Assembly (NCBI RefSeq): GCF_905220415.1
Contig: NC_059556.1
Location: 1,748,501 to 1,812,500 of the forward strand
DNA length: 64,000 nucleotides
Direction of reading: 5' to 3'
Source of the DNA: Colias croceus
Lineage: Eukaryota; Arthropoda; Insecta; Lepidoptera; Pieridae
A model generated the notes under the pieces. It did not search any database. It had not been told where the DNA came from and was given only the letters and a program-made list of their open reading frames with translations. Shown one piece after another: positions 11,697 to 21,354 of the stretch (position 1 is its first letter; each line of letters begins with the position of its first letter). Position numbers and translations under genes: made by a program.

Positions 11697-11840
11697 TTAA
11701 AATTTTAATAACACACAAAGAAATATAACTGCAATGAAAATTATTATGATTCCAAATATATTAATTTTATTTTCCAGCTTTGAAACATTGGAAATACTTT
11801 CGTTAATGACAACACTTTCCTTGGTTTGATTTAATCCCAT
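11697..11840 (-). CDS. 47-residue single-pass membrane peptide between pol and 3' LTR
   Basis: An ATG at 11840 opens 47 codons ending TAA at 11697-11699. The first half is polar (MGLNQTKESV...SKLENK), the second a strong hydrophobic stretch (IFGIIIIFIAVIFLCVLL) ending KF, typical of one membrane helix with a very short tail. Its place between pol and the 3' LTR is where errantivirus-like elements carry an envelope gene, so it may be the last trace of one. It could equally be chance in AT-rich sequence. Confidence 0.3.
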   Translation of the reverse strand: MGLNQTKESVVINESISNVSKLENKINIFGIIIIFIAVIFLCVLLKF

Positions 11841-12040
11841 AGTAAAATTGTAAAATATTGTATATAGAAAAATAATTGTATAAAATGTATATATTTAGTT
11901 GTATATAGTTTGAAAATAAAAATGTTGAATAAAATATTTAAATATAACCATTCTTTAAATTCAAAGAATTACGTAACCTAAAACAACAACATACAATTTT
12001 CAACTTTGCATGATTGCAATAACAATGGCTATGTACATGA

Positions 12041-15000
12041 TTAAAACATAAATTTACTTGGCGTTTTTCGTATTCGCCCTGATCGTGTAACATAATTTTT
12101 AGAGCTGGATTTGTCTGTCTCAAACGTTACCTTTTTAATTACCTTTTGTGTATGTAGTGAATCATTAATTTTACTATCACTCATATTAACAGACTTACCT
12201 GTGAACTTAGTCACAATATTATTATCATCAGGTAAAACGTATGCAGGTTTTAACCTATCTACTGAAACGTTAAGTTGTCTGTCCATTAATTGAATTTTAA
12301 AAGTTTTATCCTTTCTACTAATGACACGATATGGCCCATCATACGGCGGTTGTAATGGTTTCCGTACGGTGTCATTTCTTAAAAATACATATTCGCAATC
12401 AATTAAATCTTTATGAATGAACATTTTACACGGTAATTTATTAATTCTAGGTACCGGTTTCATACTGTCTATAATCGACCTCAATTTATCAACATAACTA
12501 TGTTCGTCACACGGTTTTATATTACTTGTGTCATAAAAATCACCAGGCAGCCTTATATTACTGCCATAAATCATTTGAGCTGCAGTTACGCCTGTGTCTA
12601 ATTTAACAGTTGTGCGTAACCCTAACAATACTGTTGCTAGTTCATCAACCCATGAATTACAATTTAAACGAGCCATAAGCGCTGCTTTTAAAGATCTATG
12701 CCAACGCTCTACTGCACCGTTGCTCTGTGGATGATATGGGGTGGTCCGCAACTTTTGTATTCCCATTAATAACATAAGCTGCTTAAATAAATTACTTTCG
12801 AATTGTCGACCTTGGTCACTTGTAAGCCTAAGGGGACAACCGAACCTACAAATCCAACCCTCATACAACACCTTTGCCACAGTCTCCGCAGTAATTTCTT
12901 TTAAAGGAAAAGCCTCGGGCCACTTGGTGTACCTATCTATGATTGTTAGACAATATCTAAACCCTTCTGATGAAATTGGCAATGGCCCTACAAGATCAAT
13001 ATGTATATGCTCAAAACGGCTCGAGCCTTGAAAACTTCCTAAATCGGATACAGTATGTTTTGAGACTTTAGCTCTTTGGCACTTAATACATGTTTTAGAC
13101 CAAATTCCTATATCCTTATTCATTTCTGGCCAAAAATATCTATCTGTTACTAATTTTTTTGTGGCTCTAATACCCGGGTGACTTAAATTATGCACAGCAT
13201 CAAAAGCTAAACGTCGAAATTGTTTAGGTAAATATGGTCGAATTCTATCTGTGGATGTTTCACAATAAATTTGTTTATTACAATCGAACATTGCAACACG
13301 CTTAAGTGTAAATTGACTGTTTACGTTTGACCGGTGTCGCATTTCTGCAAGTTGTTCATCCGTTTCCTGCGCTCGGGCGAGTTCTGCGAAATCTAACACG
13401 GTGGGACATGTTATTGTTTCAATTCTCGATAACGTGTCAGCGACTATATTTTCCCTACCTGTTACATGACGAATATCTGTACAAAACTCACTAATAAACA
13501 TAATTTGCCTAGTTCTTCGAGCAGTTTCCCTATTTGTACCTATTTTACTAAATGCAAAACAAAGTGGTTTATGATCTGTATAAACTATTAATTCGCGCCC
13601 TTCAACCATGTTGCGAAAATGAATAATTGATAAATATATCGCTAACAATTCTCTATCATAGGTACTATATTTACGCTGAGCTTCCGTAAGTTTACGTGAA
13701 AAATATCCTAAAGGTTGCCAAATATTGTTAATTTTTTGTTGTAAAACTGCACCTATACACGTATCTGAAGCGTCAGTCATAAGAGACAATGGAGAATCTA
13801 AGGAAGGATATGTCAACAAAACTGCATTTTTCAAATCGATCTTACATTGTTCAAAATTTTGTTCTGCTAATTTATTCCAATTAATTTTACTTTTGTCTTT
13901 CCGTTTCGCACTACCAAGATATTTATTTAACTCTGACTGATGTTCAGCCGAGTGAGGAATATGAGATCTATAAAAATTTAACATGCCTAAAAATCTTCTA
14001 AGTTCTTCTATAGTAATAGGCTTAGGAAAATCTAAAATTGCTTTAACCTTGTCTTCGAGCGGCTTAATGCCCTCGGTAGAAACTTCATAACCTAAAAACT
14101 CTAATTTTTGCTGACCAAAACTACATTTTGAAAAATTGATAGTTATACCGTATTGATTAAAACGATCAAAAACTTGCTCTAAATGTTCTCTATGCTGACT
14201 TTCTGATTCTGAACTGATAATGACGTCATCAATATAAATAAATAAGAAATCTAAACCTTTTAAAACTGTTTCTTGCATGAAACGTTGGAAAGTTTGCGCA
14301 GCATTTCGCAAACCAAATGGCATACGCATAAATTCAAATAAACCAAAAGGTGTAATAACTGCTGTCTTTTTTATGTCATTTTCTGCAACAGGCACAGAAT
14401 TATAGGCTCTATTAATATCTAATTTAGAGAAAATTTTCTTATTACCCAAAATATATGTAAAATCATGTAAACGTGGTACTGGATAACGATCTGGTTTCGT
14501 AATTGCATTTAAACGTCTATAATCACCGCAAGGCCTAATATTACCATCTTTTTTTGGAACTATATGTAGTGGACTTGCCCAAGGACTACTACTCGGTCTA
14601 CAAATCCCTAACTCTTGCATAACAATAAATTCATTTTTAGCCTTTACGTACCTGTCAGGAGGAAGCTGCCTCGCTCTCGCATGCACCGGCGGTCCTGTCG
14701 TCTCGATATAGTGACAAACATCGTGTTTTGGCGTCTCTTTGTAAGAAATAGGTTTAGTTAAATCAGGGAATTTATTCAATAAATCGGAATATGGACATTC
14801 CATAATTGTTTTTAAAGTGGGCACAGTAGAATTTGAGATATTTCCCTTAGTACTCAAATTAGTTACTTGATCTATCAATCTACGTCCGTTTAAATCAATT
14901 AATAATTTATGATTAGCTAAGAAATCCGCACCAATAATTGGTTGCTTTACATCCGCTAATATAAAAATCCAACGGAACGGTCGTCTCAGACCCAAATCTA

Positions 15001-15223
15001 GAGACAAAAAATGAATACCATATGTTTTAATTTCCGTTCCATTAGCAGCAAATAATTTATATTTATTACCTTCTGCATAAACCTTACCATACACCACACT
15101 ACGCGGGATGACGGACACATTTGCACCACTATCAACTAAAAAGTTTAGTCCTGAATTTCTGTCCAAAACACTGAGACGGTTATTTCTGTAGACTCGGTCG
15201 CAGGCACCCGTCGCTGGCTGCAC
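12041..15223 (-). CDS. pol: Ty3/gypsy Pol polyprotein (PR-RT-RH-IN)
   Basis: About 1060 residues, uninterrupted. Protease near residue 31 (VDSGANVSVIP). Reverse transcriptase with YIDD at 330-333. RNase H beginning LMTDASDTCIGAVLQ near 481, with YTDHKPL near 548. Integrase with an HHCC zinc site (H678, H682, C712, C715) and catalytic D743, D803 and E839, with 35 residues between the last two. The C-terminus is basic. It lies in the -1 frame relative to gag and its frame is already open where gag ends; GGAAAAC sits just before the gag stop and could serve as a frameshift site. The listed start is only the first usable codon of the open frame. All catalytic residues are present, so the enzyme may be functional. 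Confidence 0.95.
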   Translation of the reverse strand: MQPATGACDRVYRNNRLSVLDRNSGLNFLVDSGANVSVIPRSVVYGKVYAEGNKYKLFAANGTEIKTYGIHFLSLDLGLRRPFRWIFILADVKQPIIGADFLANHKLLIDLNGRRLIDQVTNLSTKGNISNSTVPTLKTIMECPYSDLLNKFPDLTKPISYKETPKHDVCHYIETTGPPVHARARQLPPDRYVKAKNEFIVMQELGICRPSSSPWASPLHIVPKKDGNIRPCGDYRRLNAITKPDRYPVPRLHDFTYILGNKKIFSKLDINRAYNSVPVAENDIKKTAVITPFGLFEFMRMPFGLRNAAQTFQRFMQETVLKGLDFLFIYIDDVIISSESESQHREHLEQVFDRFNQYGITINFSKCSFGQQKLEFLGYEVSTEGIKPLEDKVKAILDFPKPITIEELRRFLGMLNFYRSHIPHSAEHQSELNKYLGSAKRKDKSKINWNKLAEQNFEQCKIDLKNAVLLTYPSLDSPLSLMTDASDTCIGAVLQQKINNIWQPLGYFSRKLTEAQRKYSTYDRELLAIYLSIIHFRNMVEGRELIVYTDHKPLCFAFSKIGTNRETARRTRQIMFISEFCTDIRHVTGRENIVADTLSRIETITCPTVLDFAELARAQETDEQLAEMRHRSNVNSQFTLKRVAMFDCNKQIYCETSTDRIRPYLPKQFRRLAFDAVHNLSHPGIRATKKLVTDRYFWPEMNKDIGIWSKTCIKCQRAKVSKHTVSDLGSFQGSSRFEHIHIDLVGPLPISSEGFRYCLTIIDRYTKWPEAFPLKEITAETVAKVLYEGWICRFGCPLRLTSDQGRQFESNLFKQLMLLMGIQKLRTTPYHPQSNGAVERWHRSLKAALMARLNCNSWVDELATVLLGLRTTVKLDTGVTAAQMIYGSNIRLPGDFYDTSNIKPCDEHSYVDKLRSIIDSMKPVPRINKLPCKMFIHKDLIDCEYVFLRNDTVRKPLQPPYDGPYRVISRKDKTFKIQLMDRQLNVSVDRLKPAYVLPDDNNIVTKFTGKSVNMSDSKINDSLHTQKVIKKVTFETDKSSSKNYVTRSGRIRKTPSKFMF

Positions 15224-15228
15224 CGATG

Positions 15229-16038
15229 CTAGTTTTCCGCTGGTTTCTCACGCTGACTAGGTTTCCAGTTGCACGGCTTCACACATTTCGTCGCTTTGTT
15301 TTTAAATTTGTAATGGTATTTACAAAGCCAATTGGGATTATGCCTTTGATTACGTTGAAATCTACCTCTTGACCTGGATCGTGACCTCGTTCTAACATTT
15401 GATGTATTATTTCTTGTTTCCAATCTTCTCAGTCGATTATTTAATTTTTCTATCTCACCAATCAAATTATTTTCTGGACTGTTGCTTAAACTGGACTGTT
15501 GAACTGCTGATACCGAGTTTAAGGGTGTCATGCTCTCCATAACTTTATCTGCTATTGATGCCAAAATATCTTCACTTTTACTCTCGGATACGGCTAACAC
15601 AGCTCTTATTGCCGGCGGTAATAAATTTTGCCATAAAACTAGAAGTGTTTCTGTTGTTACTCGTCCACGCGCCAAATCTTGCATTTTCCTCATTAATTGT
15701 GACGGTTTTTGATCACCCAATTCCATTTCGCCAATTAATTTTTTTATTTGTCGATCTTCCGATTCTTCAAAAATTTGTAATAATCTTCTTTTTAACTTTT
15801 CATATTTTCCTGTCTCCGGCGGGCTAATTAAAATGTCCGTGACTTGCTCGATGACTTCTGGCGTTAATATTTTAGAAATTACTATTTGGTATTTCGCTTC
15901 ATCTGACATTTTCTGTGGCGTTAAAACTGCCTCCGTTTGAATAAACCATATTTTCGGCGATTTCTTCCAAAAATCTGGGATGCGGGACGTAATGGAGACT
16001 GACGATAAACTTGCAAATTCTTCTTTAACCGGTTCCAT
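15229..16038 (-). CDS. gag: Ty3/gypsy Gag
   Basis: A 269-residue protein starting at the first ATG after the primer-binding site and leader. Residues about 90-170 (KLKRRLLQIFEESEDRQIKK, MRKMQDLARGRV, LLVLWQNLLPPAIRAVLAVS) are typical of insect gypsy capsid domains. The C-terminal third is very basic (RTRSRSRSRGRFQRNQRH) and ends with a single Cys/His cluster (CKYHYKFKNKATKCVKPC), a zinc-knuckle variant common in these elements. It stops six bases before the first usable pol codon, with pol in the -1 frame. No stops or frameshifts are visible. Confidence 0.9.
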   Translation of the reverse strand: MEPVKEEFASLSSVSITSRIPDFWKKSPKIWFIQTEAVLTPQKMSDEAKYQIVISKILTPEVIEQVTDILISPPETGKYEKLKRRLLQIFEESEDRQIKKLIGEMELGDQKPSQLMRKMQDLARGRVTTETLLVLWQNLLPPAIRAVLAVSESKSEDILASIADKVMESMTPLNSVSAVQQSSLSNSPENNLIGEIEKLNNRLRRLETRNNTSNVRTRSRSRSRGRFQRNQRHNPNWLCKYHYKFKNKATKCVKPCNWKPSQREKPAEN

Positions 16039-16220
16039 GGTGATATTTAATTTTTATATGTACTTTTATGTGTTATTAAATTTTATTAAGTTATTTAAAT
16101 TTTACCGCTGCCACCGCCCTGTAGTTTCTTTTTGAGTTGTCCGTATATATATATATATATATATTAATTTTGAATATTTATTCTCCCTACTACACACTCA
16201 CGTCGATATATCACGCCGGT

Positions 16221-16242
16221 CGAGATCACGTCGGGGTCACCA
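16221..16242 (-). promoter_or_regulatory. Primer-binding site of the gypsy element
   Basis: Directly after the 5' LTR the element strand reads TGGTGACCCCGACGTGATCT. The opening TGG complements a tRNA CCA end. The position is right for priming reverse transcription; I do not name the tRNA. Confidence 0.75.
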
Positions 16243-16243
16243 A

Positions 16244-16405
16244 TTTAGTGTAGCTGTGTGTAGGGAGATGAAATTAAAGATAGCGGCCAATTAAATTTTA
16301 TATTTCTTCTAAATTACACAAAAATATACTATTTATATTCACTAACTACAAAACGTGGGTCGGTGGCGCGAGCTAGGACAACTGAGGGGCGACGCTATGT
16401 GACTG
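16244..16405 (-). repeat. 5' LTR of the gypsy element
   Basis: 162-bp copy matching 10981-11144 apart from a 2-bp gap. In element orientation it lies upstream of the primer-binding site and gag, so it is the promoter-bearing LTR. Confidence 0.92.
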
Positions 16406-16449
16406 TGCGACGCGGCCGAAAATCCTGCGTCAGCACAGCACCTACACAG

Positions 16450-17366
16450 TCTTACAATCAGCGCAAACTTGAGCAGCGCATTGCAAACAGATAGGTTTTG
16501 CGCAAATGCAACAAGTAAATCTCGTTTGGCGTTTAAATTTACTTGGACAGATACGACACAACTTTCTTGTCGATGATGTGCCAGTGTCGCTTGGTGGGAA
16601 AGGAGCTGGCAAATCTTGTCCTAAAATTCGCCGAAGAGTCGAAATTCTCTCGGAAGTTTTTCATTATAAACTCGCTGCTTTAGAGCAGGCAGTGCTAATT
16701 CTCTTGCAAGGTGCATAATAAAATCAGCTCTTCTCATTTTCGATTCTGGATACTCACTATAAAGCACAAATGCATTGACGCCCGCTATATCCAGCAATCG
16801 ATAAAAAACGTCGTGTTTTGCGGCTACATGAATAAATGGCACATTTTTGTCTATTTTATCCACACCCCCTTTACTATGATTATAATCCACAATCATGGTA
16901 GGTTTATTGGTTTCTTCATCAGAACTGGCGTGGTTGTGGCAAGAAGAAAGGAGAATCACTGCCTTGTCTCTTTTTGGGACATAAGAAACCATAGTCAAAT
17001 CTTTGGTAAAACCATACAATGAACTTCCAACGCCTCTATTTTTATTTGGTTTGAACTCCGATGGAATCTCGCGTTTATTTTTTTTAAGTGTTCCTAAATA
17101 AGTCAATCCTTTTTGAAGTAAAAGTTCTGCCAGAGGTATAGAGCTGAACCAATTATCCGCCGTTACGTTTCTGTTTGAATTTTCAATCGGTTTTACCAGC
17201 CGCAATACAGACTGCGTAGGCACAGCTAACTTTTTTTCTGCTTCAGTAAGTCCCAGACCATCAGAACCCTTCCCATGATAAATGTAGGAATTATAAACGT
17301 AAAATTGACGAGCATCACTTGAAATCATAATTTTAATCCCATACTTCGAAATGTCTTCTTAAGTAA
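16450..17366 (-). pseudogene. piggyBac transposase, C-terminal two-thirds
   Basis: The open part (17328-16621, 235 residues) reads GIKIMISSDARQFYVYN at its start, TADNWFSSIPLAELLL (second catalytic Asp) and HSKGGVDKIDKN (third Asp), all diagnostic of the piggyBac DDD transposase. A one-base slip at about 16621 shifts the frame. The cysteine-rich C-terminal domain then follows in another frame (KLCRICPSKF ... CCICAKPICLQCA ... CADC) to a stop near 16450. Upstream of 17366 the sequence no longer matches, so the first catalytic Asp is missing. The gene is dead through 5' truncation and the frameshift. Confidence 0.9.
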
Positions 17367-17505
17367 TTGAATAAAAATCACCATCAATCAGCCTTTCTAC
17401 TTGTCATTTATATGTAAGTAAATAAGTATTTAGGTGCCTACTATCAATGAAATGGCAAAAAAGTGGCAGCTACTTATCTTAAAATCCTTAGGGCACACTT
17501 TTCAA

Positions 17506-17646
17506 TCCTCAAATAAAAGTTATTAGACTAATAAATTAATAACTAGCAAAAATAAATGTCATCCAAAACACAACACTGAGATTAGAGACAGATATAACTT
17601 TCAATTTGATGGTAATGATATTCGACGAATAACTTTTATCTGAGGG
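17506..17646. mobile_element. Small piggyBac-like MITE
   Basis: The ends are inverted: TCCTCAAATAAAAGTTATT on the left and AATAACTTTTATCTGAGGG on the right, about 141 bp apart. The right end is followed by TTAA (17647-17650) and the left preceded by TCAA (17502-17505), a one-base variant of the TTAA target. It contains no coding sequence. Confidence 0.65.
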
Positions 17647-18129
17647 TTAAATATCTGAATACATTACAAAGGAACATTTTTTTTTTGTACAAAATAAATT
17701 TAGGCATCGGTAAAAATAATTTGTTTGGTTATCTTGTTAATTTTCCAATTTCTTTATTAAGTTTAAAATATTGAGGATGTTTTTTTATGAAAATACAAAT
17801 TTATTTGATATATTATATACATGCAAGAGGCAGGATTCTCAAGTACATGTCAGAAACAACATACAAGTCTTATTCCCTTTTTACTTTTTAATTATTTTAC
17901 ACATTTTTGAACGCATGAATGTCAAACATTATTTTCCGTATTTGACAGGATTGACAACTAATGATTGACATGAACGAAAATCAAAATTTTGAGAAAATAT
18001 TTATTCGTTGTTTTTATGATTAATTCTGCTATTCTGGACGGAGACAAATCCAACAAATGTAAAACCATGAAAATTGGTTCAGCAGATCTCGAGTTATAAG
18101 TGTTGGAACATACACGACTTTCTTTTATA

Positions 18130-18900
18130 TATGTTACCGGAAATGTATGAAATCAAGGAATTGTATACAATTCCTAGGAAATGTGTACAATTCCGATACC
18201 ATCTAGGAAATGTATAAAATATTGTTTAAAAAACTATTTAATGCATGCATATCCTAGGAAATGTATAATCTTCCTAGGAATTGTATACAATTCCTATATC
18301 GTATTAGGAAATGTGTAAAGTAAATGCTTTCTGTAATAAAACACGTTGTTATTTTTTTTTATTATAGCTCTTATTGATACAGTCGGGTAACAGTCATACC
18401 GTAAAATTGTAATAATATTATGTTCATATTATTATCTTCGATCGTTCGATCTTCGTCGACGGAGCCCCGCTTCGCGGGGCTCCTATTTCTGTGTAGTTTT
18501 TTTTTTAACAAACCTAACCTAACCTAACCTAACGGCTAACCTAACCTAAACCTAACCTAACTTTGAGGGCGAATATCTCGGCTATTTTTTATTTTAGGTA
18601 AGTTGTTCCTATAAAACATGCTTATATAAGCGTAATCTTTACGATAAAACAATAATAAATAGGTGTTATAATGACACCAACTCCATCAAAAAAATTTTAA
18701 ATCCTGCGCCCCCTTTGCTTTAGTCCAATCCTTGCCTGCGACATATCAATATCTTAAATGTTTTACATTTCCGATAGCTATTTAGGAAATGTATATGTAG
18801 ATTTCCTAGGAAATGTGTATAAAATAATTTATTTCACACATTTCCGTACGATTTTAGGAATTGTATACAATGACGGATTACATACATTTCCTGTAACATA
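18130..18900. mobile_element. MITE T1 copy 1, 771 bp, with telomere-like core and hairpin
   Basis: Ends are inverted copies of TATGTTACCGGAAATGTATG (one mismatch on the right, CTGTAACATA), flanked by TA on both sides. Both subterminal zones are packed with palindromic units of the type CCTAGGAAATGTATA and GGAATTGTATACAATTCC. The centre has a perfect 10-bp hairpin (18461-18483) followed by about ten CCTAA pentamers (18509-18561). A second copy lies at 49120-49968. It is non-coding. The TA flank suggests Tc1/mariner-type mobilisation, but the superfamily is not proven. Confidence 0.75.
18509..18561. repeat. Interstitial TTAGG-type pentamer array
   Basis: A run of CCTAA/AACCT units with small interruptions. 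TTAGG is the usual insect telomere repeat. Here it sits inside MITE T1, and copy 2 has only two units at the same place, so it belongs to the MITE rather than to a chromosome end. Confidence 0.8.
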
Positions 18901-18982
18901 TATATAGATTACCTTAAGAAATTCGAAGCTGTTACGACTTCTTGTATTATATGTTCTTTGTATTTTACTGTTAGGTTATTTA

Positions 18983-19476
18983 TTCCATTAATCGCGAACT
19001 AGTCGCTGTCGCATTATCTTGATGACTGTACTGCGAATGTGCCTGTAAATAGAAGTGTCGCGTCTTCACTTTAGTATATGGTCTGTGACCGCGAGTAAGT
19101 GAAGAAAAATAGGAAACATCATTCTCACTATTTACTGTGGGTAGTGGTTTATTTTTGCCTCGCAAAAAGTTTAATGCCTTGTAAGCAACTTCTTAAACTT
19201 CCACTTTGGTTCCTGTACATCGTCTGTGCTTGCACCAGATTTGTACAACTGCTCAACCTTCTTTTTTTCCCGAAAATAATGAGAGATTAAATTTTTTAAC
19301 TTTCTCTCTACTTCGCCTTTATCAATGTTAAATACACTTGCAATTATATTACGGCGTCCATTCGTTTGTTCCTATTCTTATGGTCTGCATTTCTGGGATT
19401 CCATAATGTATCATTTTCATGAATATTTTCTAATTATAGCAACACAGTTTCGTCGTACCAATGAAACGACATTTTA
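18983..19476 (-). pseudogene. MADF-domain protein, broken
   Basis: Reading leftwards from an ATG near 19476: NIHENDTLWNPRNADHKNRN, then a frame change to IIASVFNIDKGEVERKLKNL and KSGASTDDVQEPKWKFKKLL, then FLRGKNKPLPTVNSENDVSY to a stop near 18983. This is the order of a MADF (Myb/SANT-like) DNA-binding domain: LWN-x-KNRNKR, EVxRKxKNL, KSGAxxDDVxEPKW. There is an in-frame TAA after DETVLL and at least one frameshift. It is probably an accessory gene of a decayed Harbinger element. Confidence 0.6.
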
Positions 19477-19637
19477 ATTTGTTGAATACACACATACCGC
19501 ACACCACTACCGCTCGAACGCCAGGCACAAACTGGCACTGTGTGTAGGAGCCTTAACAAGACACAAATTACAGAAAAGCCGTTTCACCAGTGAAAATATT
19601 GTCAATTACGTCAAAATTATTATTAAATAGAAGAATT

Positions 19638-20372
19638 TCAAGCTCGGAATTCTTGATCATATGTTTCTAATGACGAAGGTTGAATGGTTTGTGGATCTGG
19701 GTTTGTTTGGGCAGAGTATTCAGAAGAAGTTGAGTTATTTGTAGAAGGGCTTACAACCGTCTGTTGAAATGAAGATGCTGTATAGTATCCACTACTTGGT
19801 CTTGCAAAATCCGTAAATGTATCGGATCTATATCCAGTTTCGGCTTCAAATATTATATTGTTGGTCCGATGTTTCACAATAGCTTTGATTTGTCGATCCA
19901 TTTGTCTTAACTGACCCGCAATATAACCTCCAAATAAACCATCCTCATCTTTTGTCACATTTGGTGTTTGGTGTTTGGGAGACATTCCTCATTATATTCA
20001 ATGCTTCGGATACCAACTCTTTATTTGGGGTTGATTTTAGGACGGTTATTTCGTTGCCAAGTTGTATTTTTTGGCGATATCTGTGGTAAATAATTTTGAT
20101 TTGATTGTGAATCTCGTTGTGAATCGTGACTCGTCGACGGTGTGTCCTGCGAAAAAAGACGAATGATTAAACCTTATAACCGTGAAATTATGACCCTCGG
20201 TAACTACACACACAGAGACAAGTGAAACTTTTAACACCCCGCCGTTTTTGCGTCGGTGGTTAAAAAAATATTTACTTACAGTATCGGTGGTTCCAGTAGG
20301 CACATTTTTGTTTTGCAGAAAATTTAGTGATTTGTAGGCAAACCATTTACTATGATTAAATATCATTAGTAT
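19638..20372 (-). pseudogene. MADF-type accessory protein, 3' exons
   Basis: The upstream exon (ending about 20280) reads KWFAYKSLNFLQNKNVPTGT followed by GTAAG. After a roughly 120-bp intron ending TTTTCGCAG at about 20155, the next exon reads DTPSTSHDSQRDSQSNQNYL. After a stop and frame change it becomes DEDGLFGGYIAGQLRQMDRQ and NNIIFEAETGYRSDTF, then a Ser/Thr-rich tail to 19638. The DEDxLFGxYIAxxLR...IxxIIFExE segment is typical of the C-terminus of MADF proteins paired with HARBI1. HARBI1 3' exons lie 150 bp to the right on the opposite strand. Confidence 0.65.
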
Positions 20373-20524
20373 CAAAAAAATGAAGATAATTCAAATAAGT
20401 CTGGTGCGGGTAGCACAGACTAGTTATCAAAGTAGTTATCGAAAATACATTTTCACGGCTCAAAAATCGATGGCGTTGTTTACACAAGGATAGAGTTCTC
20501 CATTACAGGACACTCAAGTGTTCT

Positions 20525-20815
20525 AAAATAATTTTAGCGTGCTCAGTGCTACATAATCTAATGATTAGCTTTGGTGTTGAGGACAATCGGGATGATTTGG
20601 GTAAATATATTTTTTTTTTATGTATAACACATGTAAATTAATGCTAAGGAAAAATGTATGAATATTATTTTATATTTACTATTTCCAGGCCCGGAATTGG
20701 ACAGAACCAGGGAAAGTGAGGAATTCGGCTACATTGAAAGCAGAGAAGCTACTTCTGACCTGATAAGGGGCATATTGAGAGAGCAATTAGTTAGAAAACT
20801 TCAATAATGATTAAG
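20525..20815 (+). pseudogene. HARBI1-like transposase, last two exons
   Basis: The plus strand reads IILACSVLHNLMISFGVEDN, the well-conserved end of the HARBI1 catalytic domain (KIxLACxVLHNxM). It is followed by GGTAAATAT (donor), an intron ending TTTCCAG near 20689, and a final exon PELDRTRESEEFGYIESREA ... GILREQLVRKLQ to TAA. The catalytic core upstream is missing. It lies opposite to and beside the MADF exons at 19638-20372, consistent with both belonging to one Harbinger element. Confidence 0.6.
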
Positions 20816-20888
20816 TTATTTTATATAGTTTTTAACTAAGTATGTAGTACATTAATTTCAAAAGTTAATTTTAGTACATTAATTTCAA

Positions 20889-21300
20889 AAGCTCTACGTC
20901 ACATCAAGAAACCAACGCTGATATTCCCTGTAGTGGGGCATTCATTTTTGCATTTTTGTAATATCGAAAGAGAAATACGTCCTTTAGAAGTCATTCTGGA
21001 ACCTCAGACATATTTTGATATTTTTAAAAAGTATGGAACGGTTCTTAGACTAGACCGCGACTTCGATTTTTATGATTGGAAATCAAGCGTTAAAAATGTA
21101 CTTAAGTTACCTGGATCTTGGCACTTTAAATTTAATGCCTCTAAAAGATTATTTTTAAGAAATAGGATAGAAATAATAGAATTGCCATTAAAGGGGAACC
21201 TAATTATGTATCTGAGATAATTAATTATGGCAACGTTTGTAAAAGAGGCAAATCATTCGAAAATATTGAGCCTAGCCTATTAAAATTAAAATTAGATTAG
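20889..21300 (+). pseudogene. DUF7869/Sola-like transposon protein, C-terminal fragment
   Basis: Reads ALRHIKKPTLIFPVVGHSFL, then IEREIRPLEVILEPQTYFDI, YDWKSSVKNVLKLPGSWHFK, and after a one-base slip KGEPNYVSEIINYGNVCKRG to a stop at 21300. The VVGHSF motif followed by IExxIRxxExIL and DWKS is a pattern I associate with the C-terminal half of DUF7869-type, probably transposase-derived insect proteins. The N-terminal half is missing. Confidence 0.5.
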
Positions 21301-21354
21301 ATTATTAAGTATAAGGTGCTAATGTAATAAAACAGTGTAAGTATTAAGTTAATC

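Larger units (their letters stand above)
10981..16405 (-). mobile_element. Ty3/gypsy LTR retrotransposon, young copy
   Basis: Two LTRs (10981-11144 and 16244-16405) differ, as far as I can read, only by a TA indel, implying a recent insertion. The element reads on the minus strand: 5' LTR, primer-binding site (TGGTGACCCCGACGTG, 16242-16221), gag, pol in the -1 frame, a small membrane-peptide frame, polypurine tract (GAAAAGGGGGGAATATT, 11160-11144), 3' LTR. Gag and pol have no internal stops. I could not find a matching 4-bp target duplication. The insertion seems to lie just downstream of the stop of a piggyBac transposase gene. Confidence 0.95.

Noticed and set aside
18509..18561. TTAGG-type array as a real telomere or chromosome-fusion scar
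   Set aside because: It lies at a fixed place inside a MITE whose second copy has only two units, so it travels with the MITE.
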